Shown here: in pieces, positions 16,144-24,219 of the stretch
Layout of the letters: every line of letters starts with the position of its first letter
Numbering within the stretch: position 1 is the stretch's first letter
DNA from: Chloroflexota bacterium
GTDB lineage: Bacteria; Chloroflexota; UBA11872; VXNJ01
Assembly: GCA_026707405.1 (NCBI GenBank)
Contig: JAPOWW010000010.1
Span: 51,150-115,149 of the forward strand
Length of the DNA stretch: 64,000 nucleotides
Direction: 5' to 3'
Position numbers and translations under genes: made by a program
The notes under the pieces: model-generated
What the model was told of the DNA's origin: nothing
The model's input: the letters and a program-made list of their open reading frames with translations, nothing else
The model's database searches: none

Positions 16144-17595
16144 CTACGGCAGCTCGAACCTGCCGGTCGACGTGATTTCGCCGCCCTCGATCTTCCAGAT
16201 CTCAATGGGACCGACCACGTCGCCGTGTTCGTCGAAGTCCACCGGTCCGGCGGCGCCCTCGTAGTTGATGTCCTTGCCTTCGGCTATGAGCTGCAAGGCT
16301 CTCTTTATGCCCTCGACTCCCGGACCGACCACCTCGCCTGGAGGATTCGCCACTTCCCGAAGCGCGTTGCGAATCGCTTCGGCGTCGGTCGTCGTGCCCG
16401 CCTTCGCCGCTGCCAGCGCTATCAGCACTGCCGCGTCATAGGTCTCCGAGGTGAACGGATACGCCGGCTCTACTCCGCCGTGCGCGTCGGCATAGGCGCT
16501 CCGAAACGCCTGCAACGCCGGATTATCCGGCGATCCGGGAGCGGTCCCGTGGGAACCTTCCAACAGGTCCCCTCCAACAACGTCGACCATCTCCGGAGAC
16601 TTAGTCCCGTCCACGAACAGGAAGGTGTCGGCGTAGCCGCCCTCCAGGGACTCGCGCAGATATATCTCGGCCTGTCCCGGATAGCTTATGGCGACCAGCA
16701 CGTCGGGGTTGCCCTCCGTCGCCTTCTCAAGCTCCGACGTAAACGTCGGCTGGGCGTCCTCGTGCGGTACCCTCGCGGTGACGTTGCCGCCCATCGCCGA
16801 GAACGTCTCTTCGAACTGGTCCGCTAGGCCTTCGCCGTAAGCGTTGTTGATATACATGATTCCCGCCGTCTCGAAGCCCAGCTCCACTGCCAGACGCGCC
16901 AGCACTACTCCCTGCGCGGCGTCCGATGCCGCCGTGCGGAATAGGTAGTCATCGTCTTCAAGCACGGTGAGCGCCGGCGAGGTCGACGCCCCGCTTATCT
17001 GCACGACTCCCTTGGGAACGGTCACCGATTCGGCCACCGGCAGCGTCACCCCGCTGGCGAGCGCGCCGACTATTGCAACCGCGTTCTCAACGTCTACCAG
17101 CGAGCGCGCCGCGTCAACGCCCTGCACCGGATTCACGCCCGTGTCACGGCTGATTATCACCATCGGAGCTCCGTCTATCCCGCCGACCCGGTTCACGTGG
17201 TCCGCGGCCAGCGCGGCGGCATTGCGGTGCGCCGGACCGAAGTAGGAAAGCGAGCCGGTAAATGCGTTCAGGTGCCCGACGATCAGCGGGTCCTGCGCCT
17301 CGGCTTCCATCTCCACTTCCACGACTTGCGTCACGACCCTCGTTACGACCTTCTCTTGGATGACCGCCTTCTCGACGACCCGGGTGACGATCTTCTGGAC
17401 CTCGACCGGCACCTCTTTCTCGACTACCTTCGCCCGTTCGACGATTTGCGTGACGACCTTCTCCACTGGAACTTGCTGCGTTACGACCTTGACGACCTCT
17501 TTCTCGACGACCTGGGTCTCGCCGCAGTCCGCAAACGTCAACGCCATGCCGGCCGCAAATACGACCACGACAGCGATGAACCGATTAAGCCTCAT
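16144..17595 (-). CDS. livK: Branched-chain amino-acid-type substrate-binding lipoprotein
   Basis: 483-aa type-I periplasmic binding protein. A short signal peptide ends at Cys24 ('LTFADC'); Asp at the position before Cys is atypical for a lipobox, though 'CGETQVVEKEVV' matches the lipoprotein context of its paralogues. Residues 28-94 are a long Val/Glu/Lys/Gln stalk. The binding domain starts 'LIVGHLNAFTGSLSYFGP' and includes 'GVDAARSLVDVENAVAIVG'. ATG 17595 has GGAGGG seven bases upstream; a GTG one codon earlier is also possible. It is convergent with livGFHM and almost certainly supplies that transporter. Confidence 0.92.
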   Translation of the reverse strand: MRLNRFIAVVVVFAAGMALTFADCGETQVVEKEVVKVVTQQVPVEKVVTQIVERAKVVEKEVPVEVQKIVTRVVEKAVIQEKVVTRVVTQVVEVEMEAEAQDPLIVGHLNAFTGSLSYFGPAHRNAAALAADHVNRVGGIDGAPMVIISRDTGVNPVQGVDAARSLVDVENAVAIVGALASGVTLPVAESVTVPKGVVQISGASTSPALTVLEDDDYLFRTAASDAAQGVVLARLAVELGFETAGIMYINNAYGEGLADQFEETFSAMGGNVTARVPHEDAQPTFTSELEKATEGNPDVLVAISYPGQAEIYLRESLEGGYADTFLFVDGTKSPEMVDVVGGDLLEGSHGTAPGSPDNPALQAFRSAYADAHGGVEPAYPFTSETYDAAVLIALAAAKAGTTTDAEAIRNALREVANPPGEVVGPGVEGIKRALQLIAEGKDINYEGAAGPVDFDEHGDVVGPIEIWKIEGGEITSTGRFELP

Positions 17596-17702
17596 CACAA
17601 ATCCCTCCGCCGGGTGGAGTTACCCGCAAGACCCCTCGACTCTCACAAAGGCCAGAATTCAAACAACTGACAATAATACACGCCCTACCGACTCGCATCC
17701 GT

Positions 17703-17726
17703 GATTCCGAGCGAAGCCGAGGAATC
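17703..17726. repeat. Inverted repeat GATTCC...GGAATC
   Basis: GATTCC and GGAATC arms flank a 12-nt spacer 'GAGCGAAGCCGA'. It opens the repeat cluster. Confidence 0.5.
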
Positions 17727-17803
17727 TCGCCTCCGTTGCTCAAGTCAGGATTGTCGTATGCCAAAGCCCAGGCTCCCCGCTCCCCATTTTCCATTTCTGT
17801 GCA

Positions 17804-17829
17804 CCCTGAGCTTGTCGAAGGGGGTCGAA
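17804..17829. repeat. Dispersed repeat CCCTGAGCTTGTCGAAGGG
   Basis: This reads CCCTGAGCTTGTCGAAGG and continues GGGTCGAA. Related units occur twice in tandem at 49898-49950, which identifies a dispersed family. Confidence 0.75.
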
Positions 17830-17846
17830 GAACGCGCGGCATCATC

Positions 17847-17907
17847 CCCTCTCCCCTGTGCGGGAGAGGGATAGAGCCTGCCCCGTACTCGATACGGGGG
17901 TGAGGGG
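17847..17907. repeat. CCCTCTCCC hairpin repeat interrupted by a second hairpin
   Basis: The CCCTCTCCC/GGGAGAGGG stem is followed by ATAG. The expected GGTGAGGGGG tail is displaced by a nested element with a perfect stem CCCCGTA-CTCGA-TACGGGG (17881-17899). This is a repeat-in-repeat arrangement. Confidence 0.7.
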
Positions 17908-17942
17908 GTCAGATGTGGGAGTCCACATACCAACTTCGTCGG

Positions 17943-17960
17943 GGCGGTTCGCGAACCGCC
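17943..17960. repeat. 18-bp perfect palindrome
   Basis: GGCGGTTCGCGAACCGCC is self-complementary over its whole length. It is seen once in the window; its role is unknown. Confidence 0.7.
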
Positions 17961-18081
17961 CTCCATGACTCGATACGAAAGCCGCAACCAGCCCGGCTGC
18001 CCATGCCGAGAAAACGACGAGGCACGCCCGTCAGCCACACCAACCGCTCCGTTCCCTCTCCCCGAGGGCCTTCGCAAAACT

Positions 18082-18112
18082 CGTCATACCGGAGAAGGGC
18101 GGTATCCAGAAC
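18082..18112. repeat. Degenerate copy of the GTCATTCCGG repeat
   Basis: CGTCATACCG...CGGTATCCAG matches the arms of the repeat at 51845 and 56720 with changes in both arms that keep the pairing. Confidence 0.55.
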
Positions 18113-18204
18113 CGAAATGTCGGATTGGCCGAGACCCATATGCCAGTGCAACTATCCCGCCGTCGATGACAGGGGTGGGTCTTGTAGACGCACAATCCGC
18201 TCTG

Positions 18205-18245
18205 TCCCCTCTCTCCCACGAGGGAGAGGGATAGGGTGAGGGGGA
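18205..18245. repeat. Dispersed hairpin repeat, CCCTCTCCC/GGGAGAGGG family
   Basis: It has CCCTCTCTCCC and GGGAGAGGG arms followed by ATAGGGTGAGGGGG. It is the most complete copy of the family in this window. Confidence 0.75.
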
Positions 18246-18322
18246 CTACACCACGTCGCCCACCCGCGTCACTCCAGTCGCGTCCGCCGCAAGCGCAACC
18301 GGCTCGCGGAAAACGGCCTGCT

Positions 18323-19588
18323 TTACCTGCCCCGCAGCGTCCTCGCCATATCCACGATCCGAGGCCGCTGACCGTACATCAGCAGGTAGGCCCGGAAGAG
18401 CCGGGCCGTGAGCCAGACCGCCCCAATCACGCCCGCCAGCAAAAGCAGCAGGCTCACGGTTACGTCGATGGCTCCCATGCCCCCAAAAGCCAGCCGGATC
18501 ATGCTCGCCACCGGAGCCGTTATGGGAACGAAGCTGAGTACCCGCGCAACAACGCCCTCCGGGTCCTGTATCAGGAAATTCGTGAACCAGATGGGCGCGA
18601 CCGCCGGAAGCACGACGAAAGCGGTGATGTTGTTCGCCTCCTGCTGGCTCGTCGTTACCCCTCCGATCGCCGCCATCAGCGTTCCGACGAACGCATATCC
18701 CAGCAGGAAATACGTGAATGCCAGCAGCAGCGCGCCCAGCGAGAAGGTGAAGTCGAGGTCCGGTAGATCAACCATGCGGCCAACGAACAGCACGAACAGC
18801 AATCCTGACCCAACCCATACGCCCATCTGCAGCAGCCCCACCGCGCCCAGCCCGATCAGCTTGCCGAAAATCAAATAATCGGGCTTTACCGAGGAAACCA
18901 GCACTTCCATAACGCGGTTCTGCTTCTCCTCGGTCACGCTCTGCACGAGATATCCCCCGGCTGTAAACAGCGACACCGTGAGCAGTAGACCGAACGCGCC
19001 GAATATCACCAGCCGGCTGAAGTTGAGTTCGCTGTCGGCGGCCTCCGCCCCCGCCTCGTCTACCTCCACGGTCGTTAGCCTGTAGGGCTCTACTACCCGT
19101 TCCGCCAGCCCAGTCTCTACTCGGCCTTCCAGCAGATTGCTCACTACAAAGCGCCGCAACGCGCCCGCGCTGGAGTTGCCGTCCACGTCGATCCCGGAGC
19201 GCTTTATCTCCACTCTCGTCACCCGCCCCGACCGCAGGTAATCGGGAGCGAATACATACAGGTCCTCTATATCTCCTTCCAGAAGCGCGCCGGTGGCTGT
19301 TTCCTGGTCGACATAGGGAACGAAGGCCGTCCTGCCCTGCTGCCGGTACGAGGTGAATATCCCTCCGCCGTCTTCCCCCTCGCTCAGGTCGACGTACCCC
19401 ACTCTGACCGTCTCCGCCGACGCCCCCGCCTCACCGGAAATCTCACCCGATCTGACCGACTGGAAGATGAAGATTCCGATGAACGCCAGCAGCGCCACAA
19501 CGGGCACCACGGCCAGCGAAATTCGGTAGCCGACCCTTCCCAATGTGACTGAGAACTCGTGGCGCGCCACGATCCAGGTCTTAGCCAC
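18323..19588 (-). CDS. ABC-2 type exporter permease (NatB-like)
   Basis: 421 aa. One N-terminal TM helix ('ISLAVVPVVALLAFIGIFIF'), a large extracytoplasmic domain (about residues 45-205) and five or six C-terminal helices ('LVIFGAFGLLLTVSLFTAGGYLVQSVTEEKQNRVMEVL' region). The 'EEKQNRVMEVLVSSV' loop is the ABC-2 family (PF12698) contact motif. GTG 19588 overlaps the ATPase stop by eight bases. The pair resembles sodium or drug extrusion NatAB and YhaPQ; the substrate is unknown. Confidence 0.88.
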   Translation of the reverse strand: MAKTWIVARHEFSVTLGRVGYRISLAVVPVVALLAFIGIFIFQSVRSGEISGEAGASAETVRVGYVDLSEGEDGGGIFTSYRQQGRTAFVPYVDQETATGALLEGDIEDLYVFAPDYLRSGRVTRVEIKRSGIDVDGNSSAGALRRFVVSNLLEGRVETGLAERVVEPYRLTTVEVDEAGAEAADSELNFSRLVIFGAFGLLLTVSLFTAGGYLVQSVTEEKQNRVMEVLVSSVKPDYLIFGKLIGLGAVGLLQMGVWVGSGLLFVLFVGRMVDLPDLDFTFSLGALLLAFTYFLLGYAFVGTLMAAIGGVTTSQQEANNITAFVVLPAVAPIWFTNFLIQDPEGVVARVLSFVPITAPVASMIRLAFGGMGAIDVTVSLLLLLAGVIGAVWLTARLFRAYLLMYGQRPRIVDMARTLRGR

Positions 19589-20498
19589 GGCCTTCCTTGA
19601 CCACGCGCACGAATATCTGCTCCAGGCTGGGCGTCGCCGGCTCGAAGCGGTCGATGCTCGCGCCCCGGTCGAGCAGCTGCCGTAGTACCCCTTCAGGAGT
19701 CTGGCCCACGGCTAGCCTCAGAGCATGACCGGCGCCATCCGCCCTCGATTCGATCACTCCTTCGAGGCCCTCCGGGGCGGGGCGGCTCGCGACGAACAGC
19801 TCCCCGCTCGCGAACCGCCGTCTTATCTCCGCCAACCCGCCGTCCAGGACCACCGAGCCCTTGTTGATCATGATGACCCGGTCGCACAGCTCCTCGACGT
19901 CCGTCATCTGGTGAGTCGAAAGCATGATCGCGACGCTCTCGCCGCTCAGCTCGGCGATGAAATCCTTGATGAGCCGGACGTTCACCGGGTCCAGCCCGCT
20001 GAACGGCTCGTCGAGCACCAGGAACCTCGGCTTGTGCATGACGGTTGCCGCAAGCTGAACTAGCTGCCCAAGCCCCCGGCTCAGCTCCCGGATCTTCTTG
20101 TTCTGATGCGGCTCCAGGCCCAGACGCGACAGGACTTCCCCGGCCCGGTCCAGCGCGTCCTGCTGTGACATGCCCTTTAGCCGTGCCAGATACACAAGGG
20201 TCGGGATAACCCGAAGACCCCGGTACAGCCCCCGCTCTTCGGGTAGATAGCCGATCTGCTCCGTCGCCTGGGCCGTCAGATCGGCCCCGAATATCGACAC
20301 CCGCCCTTCATCCGGTCTCAATATATCGAGCAGCATACGGATCGTCGTCGTCTTGCCCGATCCGTTCGGGCCGACCAGCCCCACGACCTCACCGGGACTC
20401 ACCGACAGCGAAACGTCATTTACCGCAACCAGATTGCCAAACCGCTTGCGCAGCCCCACCGCCCGCACCGCCGGCTGCATCGCGGCCACAGAGGTCAT
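19581..20498 (-). CDS. ABC-2 type exporter ATPase (NatA-like)
   Basis: 305-aa ATPase. Walker A 'GPNGSGKTTTIRML' is near residue 43, the signature is the variant 'LSRGLGQLVQL', Walker B is 'FLVLDEPFSGLDP', and the H-loop is 'MLSTHQMTDVEELC'. A C-terminal ~80-aa extension ('RRFASGELFVASRP...') matches the DUF4162-like tail of NatA/YhaQ proteins. It is translationally coupled to the permease. Confidence 0.92.
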   Translation of the reverse strand: MTSVAAMQPAVRAVGLRKRFGNLVAVNDVSLSVSPGEVVGLVGPNGSGKTTTIRMLLDILRPDEGRVSIFGADLTAQATEQIGYLPEERGLYRGLRVIPTLVYLARLKGMSQQDALDRAGEVLSRLGLEPHQNKKIRELSRGLGQLVQLAATVMHKPRFLVLDEPFSGLDPVNVRLIKDFIAELSGESVAIMLSTHQMTDVEELCDRVIMINKGSVVLDGGLAEIRRRFASGELFVASRPAPEGLEGVIESRADGAGHALRLAVGQTPEGVLRQLLDRGASIDRFEPATPSLEQIFVRVVKEGRG

Positions 20499-20559
20499 AA
20501 GACCGTTTCCATCAACAACCGCCTCACACCGCGCCCGTCATCCAACTGGCAAATCCCGT

Positions 20560-21945
20560 CTAGTCCCGCCACTCCGCCAGATCGCCTTCCGCGATTAGCA
20601 TGTCCAGCGCCCCGTCGTATGCCGCAATCGTGTCCAGCACGTCCTTCTCGGTGTGCACCACGCTCAGCATCCCGATGGACCGTCCGACGTTTACTCCATT
20701 CAGAAGCATCGCATGGGAAAGACGTCCACCCAGCCCATTGGGCCAGTGCTGAAACGTAATCCCGTGCTCCAGGACCTGCTCGTCCAGATCGCCGCCCAGG
20801 TCGAAAGGTCTTTCTGACAGGGCCACGTGCGGCATCGAGTAGGAGCCGTACACGCACATCCGCAGGCGCTTCTCTGCGAACAGTTCGTTCAGCCGCGTTC
20901 TGAGCAGGTCGGAGAGCCGGTTCATCTCAGCAATCAGTTTCCCGTCTCGGAGCGCGGTCAGCGTCGCGATTCCCGCCGCGGCGCTTATCGGATTCCCGTT
21001 GAAAGTGCCCGAATGCACCACCGTCTTGCGTCGGGGCAGCGAGCCTCCCGGCGATCCCATGCTCTCGAAGACCTCAGCGCGCCCCACCACCGCGCCACAC
21101 GGCAGCCCTCCGGCGAGCGCCTTCGCCAGCCCGCAAATATCGGGCAGTATCCCGCTTACCGCCTGAAATCCCCCCGGCGATACGCGGAAACCGGTAACGA
21201 TCTCGTCATAGAGAAGCAGCGCCCCGTGCTCGTCACAGAGTTCCCGCAGCGACGCCACGAACTCCGGCGCGATTGGGAACATCCCCGACTTGCCGCCGGT
21301 GGGTTCCAGAATCACTCCCGCGTACTCGCCGCTCGCCAGGCGGTCGCGGACTAGGTCTATCCGCCCCGGCGGGACGGCGTCGACCGTTTCGAGCACCCGC
21401 GGCGAGATGCCCCCGATCGGCGGATCGTCGTACGGTTCCCACGTTCCGACCGTCCCGGAGTCGTACCAACCGTGGTAGTGCCCCTCGAACTTCAAGATCT
21501 TCTCGCGTCCCGTAAACGCGCGCGCAAGCCGGATGGCGATATAGGTCGACTCCGAGCCGGAATTCGTGAATCTGATTCGTTCGCAGCTCGGGACTAGCTC
21601 GGCTACAAGTCCCGCCCACTGGTTTTCCGCGTCGTGTGCCAGCCCGTACTGGGTCCCGCGCTCGACCTGCGCCTTAATTGCCTTCACGATCAGCGGATGA
21701 GCATGACCGAGAATCGTCGATCCCAAGCCTACGTAATAGTCGATGTATTCGTTGCCGTCGGCATCCCAGATCCGCGAGCCGCTGGCGCGGTCGATTGACA
21801 GCGGCCACGTCGCGAAGCCCCGCGCCGACCGCGTCGCACCGCCGGGAAACAGCTCGACAGCCCTCTCATAGCGCTCTTGCGACATTGCGCACTTTTGCTC
21901 GAAGGCTTCCTGAATCGAAAGTCCGTCTACCGACACCGCGCCCAT
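20560..21945 (-). CDS. Class III aminotransferase, glutamate-1-semialdehyde 2,1-aminomutase-like
   Basis: 461-aa PLP enzyme. 'IWDADGNEYIDYYVGLGSTILGHAHP' opens the fold, 'LLLYDEIVTGFRVSPGG' holds the cofactor-ring Asp, and 'GLAKALAGGLPCGAVVGR' has the Schiff-base lysine. ATG 21945 has a GGAGGGG Shine-Dalgarno; an in-frame ATG four codons upstream overlaps it and is disfavoured. It is divergent from the 2-oxoacid dehydrogenase operon. A second member at 48610-49830 and the lack of other tetrapyrrole genes argue for a catabolic amino-acid or amine substrate rather than haem synthesis. Confidence 0.88.
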   Translation of the reverse strand: MGAVSVDGLSIQEAFEQKCAMSQERYERAVELFPGGATRSARGFATWPLSIDRASGSRIWDADGNEYIDYYVGLGSTILGHAHPLIVKAIKAQVERGTQYGLAHDAENQWAGLVAELVPSCERIRFTNSGSESTYIAIRLARAFTGREKILKFEGHYHGWYDSGTVGTWEPYDDPPIGGISPRVLETVDAVPPGRIDLVRDRLASGEYAGVILEPTGGKSGMFPIAPEFVASLRELCDEHGALLLYDEIVTGFRVSPGGFQAVSGILPDICGLAKALAGGLPCGAVVGRAEVFESMGSPGGSLPRRKTVVHSGTFNGNPISAAAGIATLTALRDGKLIAEMNRLSDLLRTRLNELFAEKRLRMCVYGSYSMPHVALSERPFDLGGDLDEQVLEHGITFQHWPNGLGGRLSHAMLLNGVNVGRSIGMLSVVHTEKDVLDTIAAYDGALDMLIAEGDLAEWRD

Positions 21946-22107
21946 GTTCCCCTCCATATTCGCCCGGACGCCGGTCGCCCGGCGGCGGCGGGAAGAATAA
22001 CACCCGATTGGATATTATTCGTTCAGCGAAAAGGGACGGCGATTGTCGAACGTCAGAGGTCGAATCGGTCCCAGGGTCAATGCCGCAACGTCGGGGGGGT
22101 GGCCGCC

Positions 22108-23097
22108 ATGCCGCTTGAAATCGACAGAGACAAACTCCTCTGGATATACCGCACCATGCAGCTCATCCGGCGGTTCGAAGAAAAATACCTGGAGCTTCTT
22201 AACTCAGGTGTTCCGTTCGGGACCGGCCACCTCTATATAGGTCAAGAGGCCGTCGCTACCGGCGTGTCCGCCCATTTGAGGACTTCCGACTACATCGGAT
22301 CGAACCACCGGGGACACGGGCATTGCTTGGCCAAGGGGGTAGACCCGATAGCGATGATGGCCGAGTGCTACGGCCGGGTGACCGGTACTAACCGCGGCCG
22401 GGGCGGCTCGATGCACATCACCGACGCCCGGCTTGGCGTTCTCGGAGTAAACCCGATAATCGGTCAGAGCATGGCCCACTGCGTGGGCGCCGGGATGGCC
22501 ATCAACCTGCGCAAGGGTGACGACGTGGCCGTTTCCTATCTGGGCGACAGCGCCGTCGGCTGTGGAGTGTTCAACGAATCGATCAACCTGGCGACCATCA
22601 TGAATGCGCCCGTCATCTTCGTCTGCGAAAACAACCAGTACGCGGTAACCACCCCCGTGGAATACGCCATCGCCGGAAAGATCATCGACCGGGCGGCTGC
22701 CTACGGCATACCCGGTGTGAAAATCGACGGCATGGATGTGTTCGCGGTCTACGAAGCGGCCGGAGAAGCCGTCGAACGCGCTCGCGGCGGCGGGGGGCCG
22801 TCGTTTATCGAGGCGCTCACATACCGCTACGAGGGACACTGGATAAAGGACGACCACACCAAGTACCGCACCATGGACGAAGTGGACAAGTTCCGCGAGC
22901 AAGATCCGATACCCGCATTTCGAAGTCGGGTCCTGGCCGAGCAGAGCCTTACCGCGGGAGACCTGGACGGCATCGACGCCGAGATCGAACGGCTCATGGA
23001 CGAGATGGTCGAATTCGCTGAAGCGAGCGCCAATCCGGAGGCCGACGAGCTATTCGAACACGTCTTCGCGGAGCCTGTGGCGGGAGGTCAGTCATGA
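22108..23097 (+). CDS. 2-oxoacid dehydrogenase E1 alpha subunit
   Basis: 329-aa thiamine-diphosphate enzyme subunit of the pyruvate/acetoin dehydrogenase type (PF00676). 'RRFEEKYLELLNSG' opens the domain and 'HRGHGHCLAKG' is the E1-alpha active-site loop. The ThDP motif runs 'LGDSAVGCGVFNESINLA...CENNQYAV', with Ser where most have Gly in GDG. ATG 22108 is the first start after the G-rich leader. Its TGA overlaps the E1-beta ATG, so the two are coupled. It oxidatively decarboxylates a 2-oxoacid or acetoin onto lipoyl-E2. Confidence 0.92.
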   Translation: MPLEIDRDKLLWIYRTMQLIRRFEEKYLELLNSGVPFGTGHLYIGQEAVATGVSAHLRTSDYIGSNHRGHGHCLAKGVDPIAMMAECYGRVTGTNRGRGGSMHITDARLGVLGVNPIIGQSMAHCVGAGMAINLRKGDDVAVSYLGDSAVGCGVFNESINLATIMNAPVIFVCENNQYAVTTPVEYAIAGKIIDRAAAYGIPGVKIDGMDVFAVYEAAGEAVERARGGGGPSFIEALTYRYEGHWIKDDHTKYRTMDEVDKFREQDPIPAFRSRVLAEQSLTAGDLDGIDAEIERLMDEMVEFAEASANPEADELFEHVFAEPVAGGQS

Positions 23098-24134
23098 GCG
23101 AGCGGCTGCTTAGCTACGGAGAAGCCATCGACGAAGCAATCCGGCAGGAGATGGCGCGCGACCCATCAGTATTCATGATGGGCGAGGACATCGTCGGCGC
23201 AGCCGGCCGGCCGGAATTCTGGGAAAACCTCGGGGGAGCCTACGGCGGCAACCGTGGCCTCATTGTCGACTTCGGACCGGAGCGCGTGATCGACATGCCG
23301 GTCTCCGAGATGGCCTTTTCGGGCGCGGGCGTCGGGGCCGCCATGGCCGGCGCGAGGCCCATCGTCGACATCATGTTCATCGATCTGATTGGCTGCTGCT
23401 ACGACCAGCTCATCAATCAGGCGCCCAAGATTCGCTACATGACCGGCGGCGGCTACGACTGCCCCGTCGTTTTCAAGACCTCCTACGGCGGGCGGGCCAT
23501 TCCCGGACTGCCCAAGGGCGGCGGCGCTGGAGTGCATCACTCGCAAACTATGTATTCGGTCGTCGCGCACTTTCCCGGCCTCAAGGTCCTGACCCCAAGC
23601 ACTCCCTACAACGCCAAGGGTCTGATGACCGCCGCAATTCGTGACAACGATCCCGTCATGTTTCTAACGCACAGATTCCTTGGATCCGTTCGCGGTCACG
23701 TGCCCGAAGAGCCATACACGGTGCCCATAGGGAAGGCCGACATTGCGCGCGAAGGCGAAGACCTGACCATGGTCAGCATCGGCGGCGCGCTGCCCTTGTG
23801 CTTCGAGGCCGCCGACACCCTGGCCGCCGACGGTCTGGAAGCCGAGATCGTCGACTTGCAGACCATCAATCCGATTGATGAGCAGACCGTCTACGAGTCC
23901 GTCGAGAAAACTCACCGGCTCCTCGTAGTCGACGAGGACACGCCCGTCGCCAGCATTGGCCGTGACGTGGCCGCCCGCGTCGCGCAGAACCGGTTCGGGT
24001 ATCTCGACGCGCCCGTAACCAGCCTGCATTCGGCGGACGTGCCAGTCCCCTACAGCGCCGCGCTCGAAGAGCACATGCCGCCCACGGCCGAGAAGATCGT
24101 GGCGGCTGTAAACGAAATGCTCGTGGCGTTCTGA
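23094..24134 (+). CDS. 2-oxoacid dehydrogenase E1 beta subunit
   Basis: 346 aa. 'SYGEAIDEAIRQEMARDPSVFMMGEDI' opens the domain; 'PERVIDMPVSEMAFSGAGVGAAM' is the E1-beta glutamate region and 'HHSQTMYSVVAHFPGLKVLTPSTP' the conserved His loop. Its C-terminal transketolase-like domain has 'EIVDLQTINPID'. The ATG overlaps the E1-alpha stop by four bases. It forms the alpha2beta2 E1 with the upstream gene. Confidence 0.93.
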   Translation: MSERLLSYGEAIDEAIRQEMARDPSVFMMGEDIVGAAGRPEFWENLGGAYGGNRGLIVDFGPERVIDMPVSEMAFSGAGVGAAMAGARPIVDIMFIDLIGCCYDQLINQAPKIRYMTGGGYDCPVVFKTSYGGRAIPGLPKGGGAGVHHSQTMYSVVAHFPGLKVLTPSTPYNAKGLMTAAIRDNDPVMFLTHRFLGSVRGHVPEEPYTVPIGKADIAREGEDLTMVSIGGALPLCFEAADTLAADGLEAEIVDLQTINPIDEQTVYESVEKTHRLLVVDEDTPVASIGRDVAARVAQNRFGYLDAPVTSLHSADVPVPYSAALEEHMPPTAEKIVAAVNEMLVAF

Positions 24135-24219
24135 GTCCGAATAAAGTAGCGGAATGCGCCGCCACCTGTTCGATCCTGGGATCGCGAGGAGGCGCGCAAG
24201 TCGAAGTGGAGGGTTGGAG

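Larger units (their letters stand above)
17599..18322. other. Gene-free repeat cluster
   Basis: About 720 bp without a convincing gene between livK and the ABC-2 pair. It holds at least six different inverted-repeat elements, listed separately, several of which recur elsewhere in the window. Short open frames here are low-complexity readings of the repeats. Confidence 0.75.

Noticed and set aside
17311..17511. A tandem nucleotide repeat considered as a CRISPR or satellite array
   Set aside because: It is the coding sequence of the LivK stalk, in frame, with imperfect units and no spacers.
20560..21945. Assignment as hemL of tetrapyrrole synthesis
   Set aside because: There are two divergent family members in the window and no other haem gene nearby, so only the family name is given.
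22013..22018. TATTAT as the -10 box of the 2-oxoacid dehydrogenase promoter
   Set aside because: No acceptable -35 hexamer lies 15-19 bases upstream, so the promoter is not reported.
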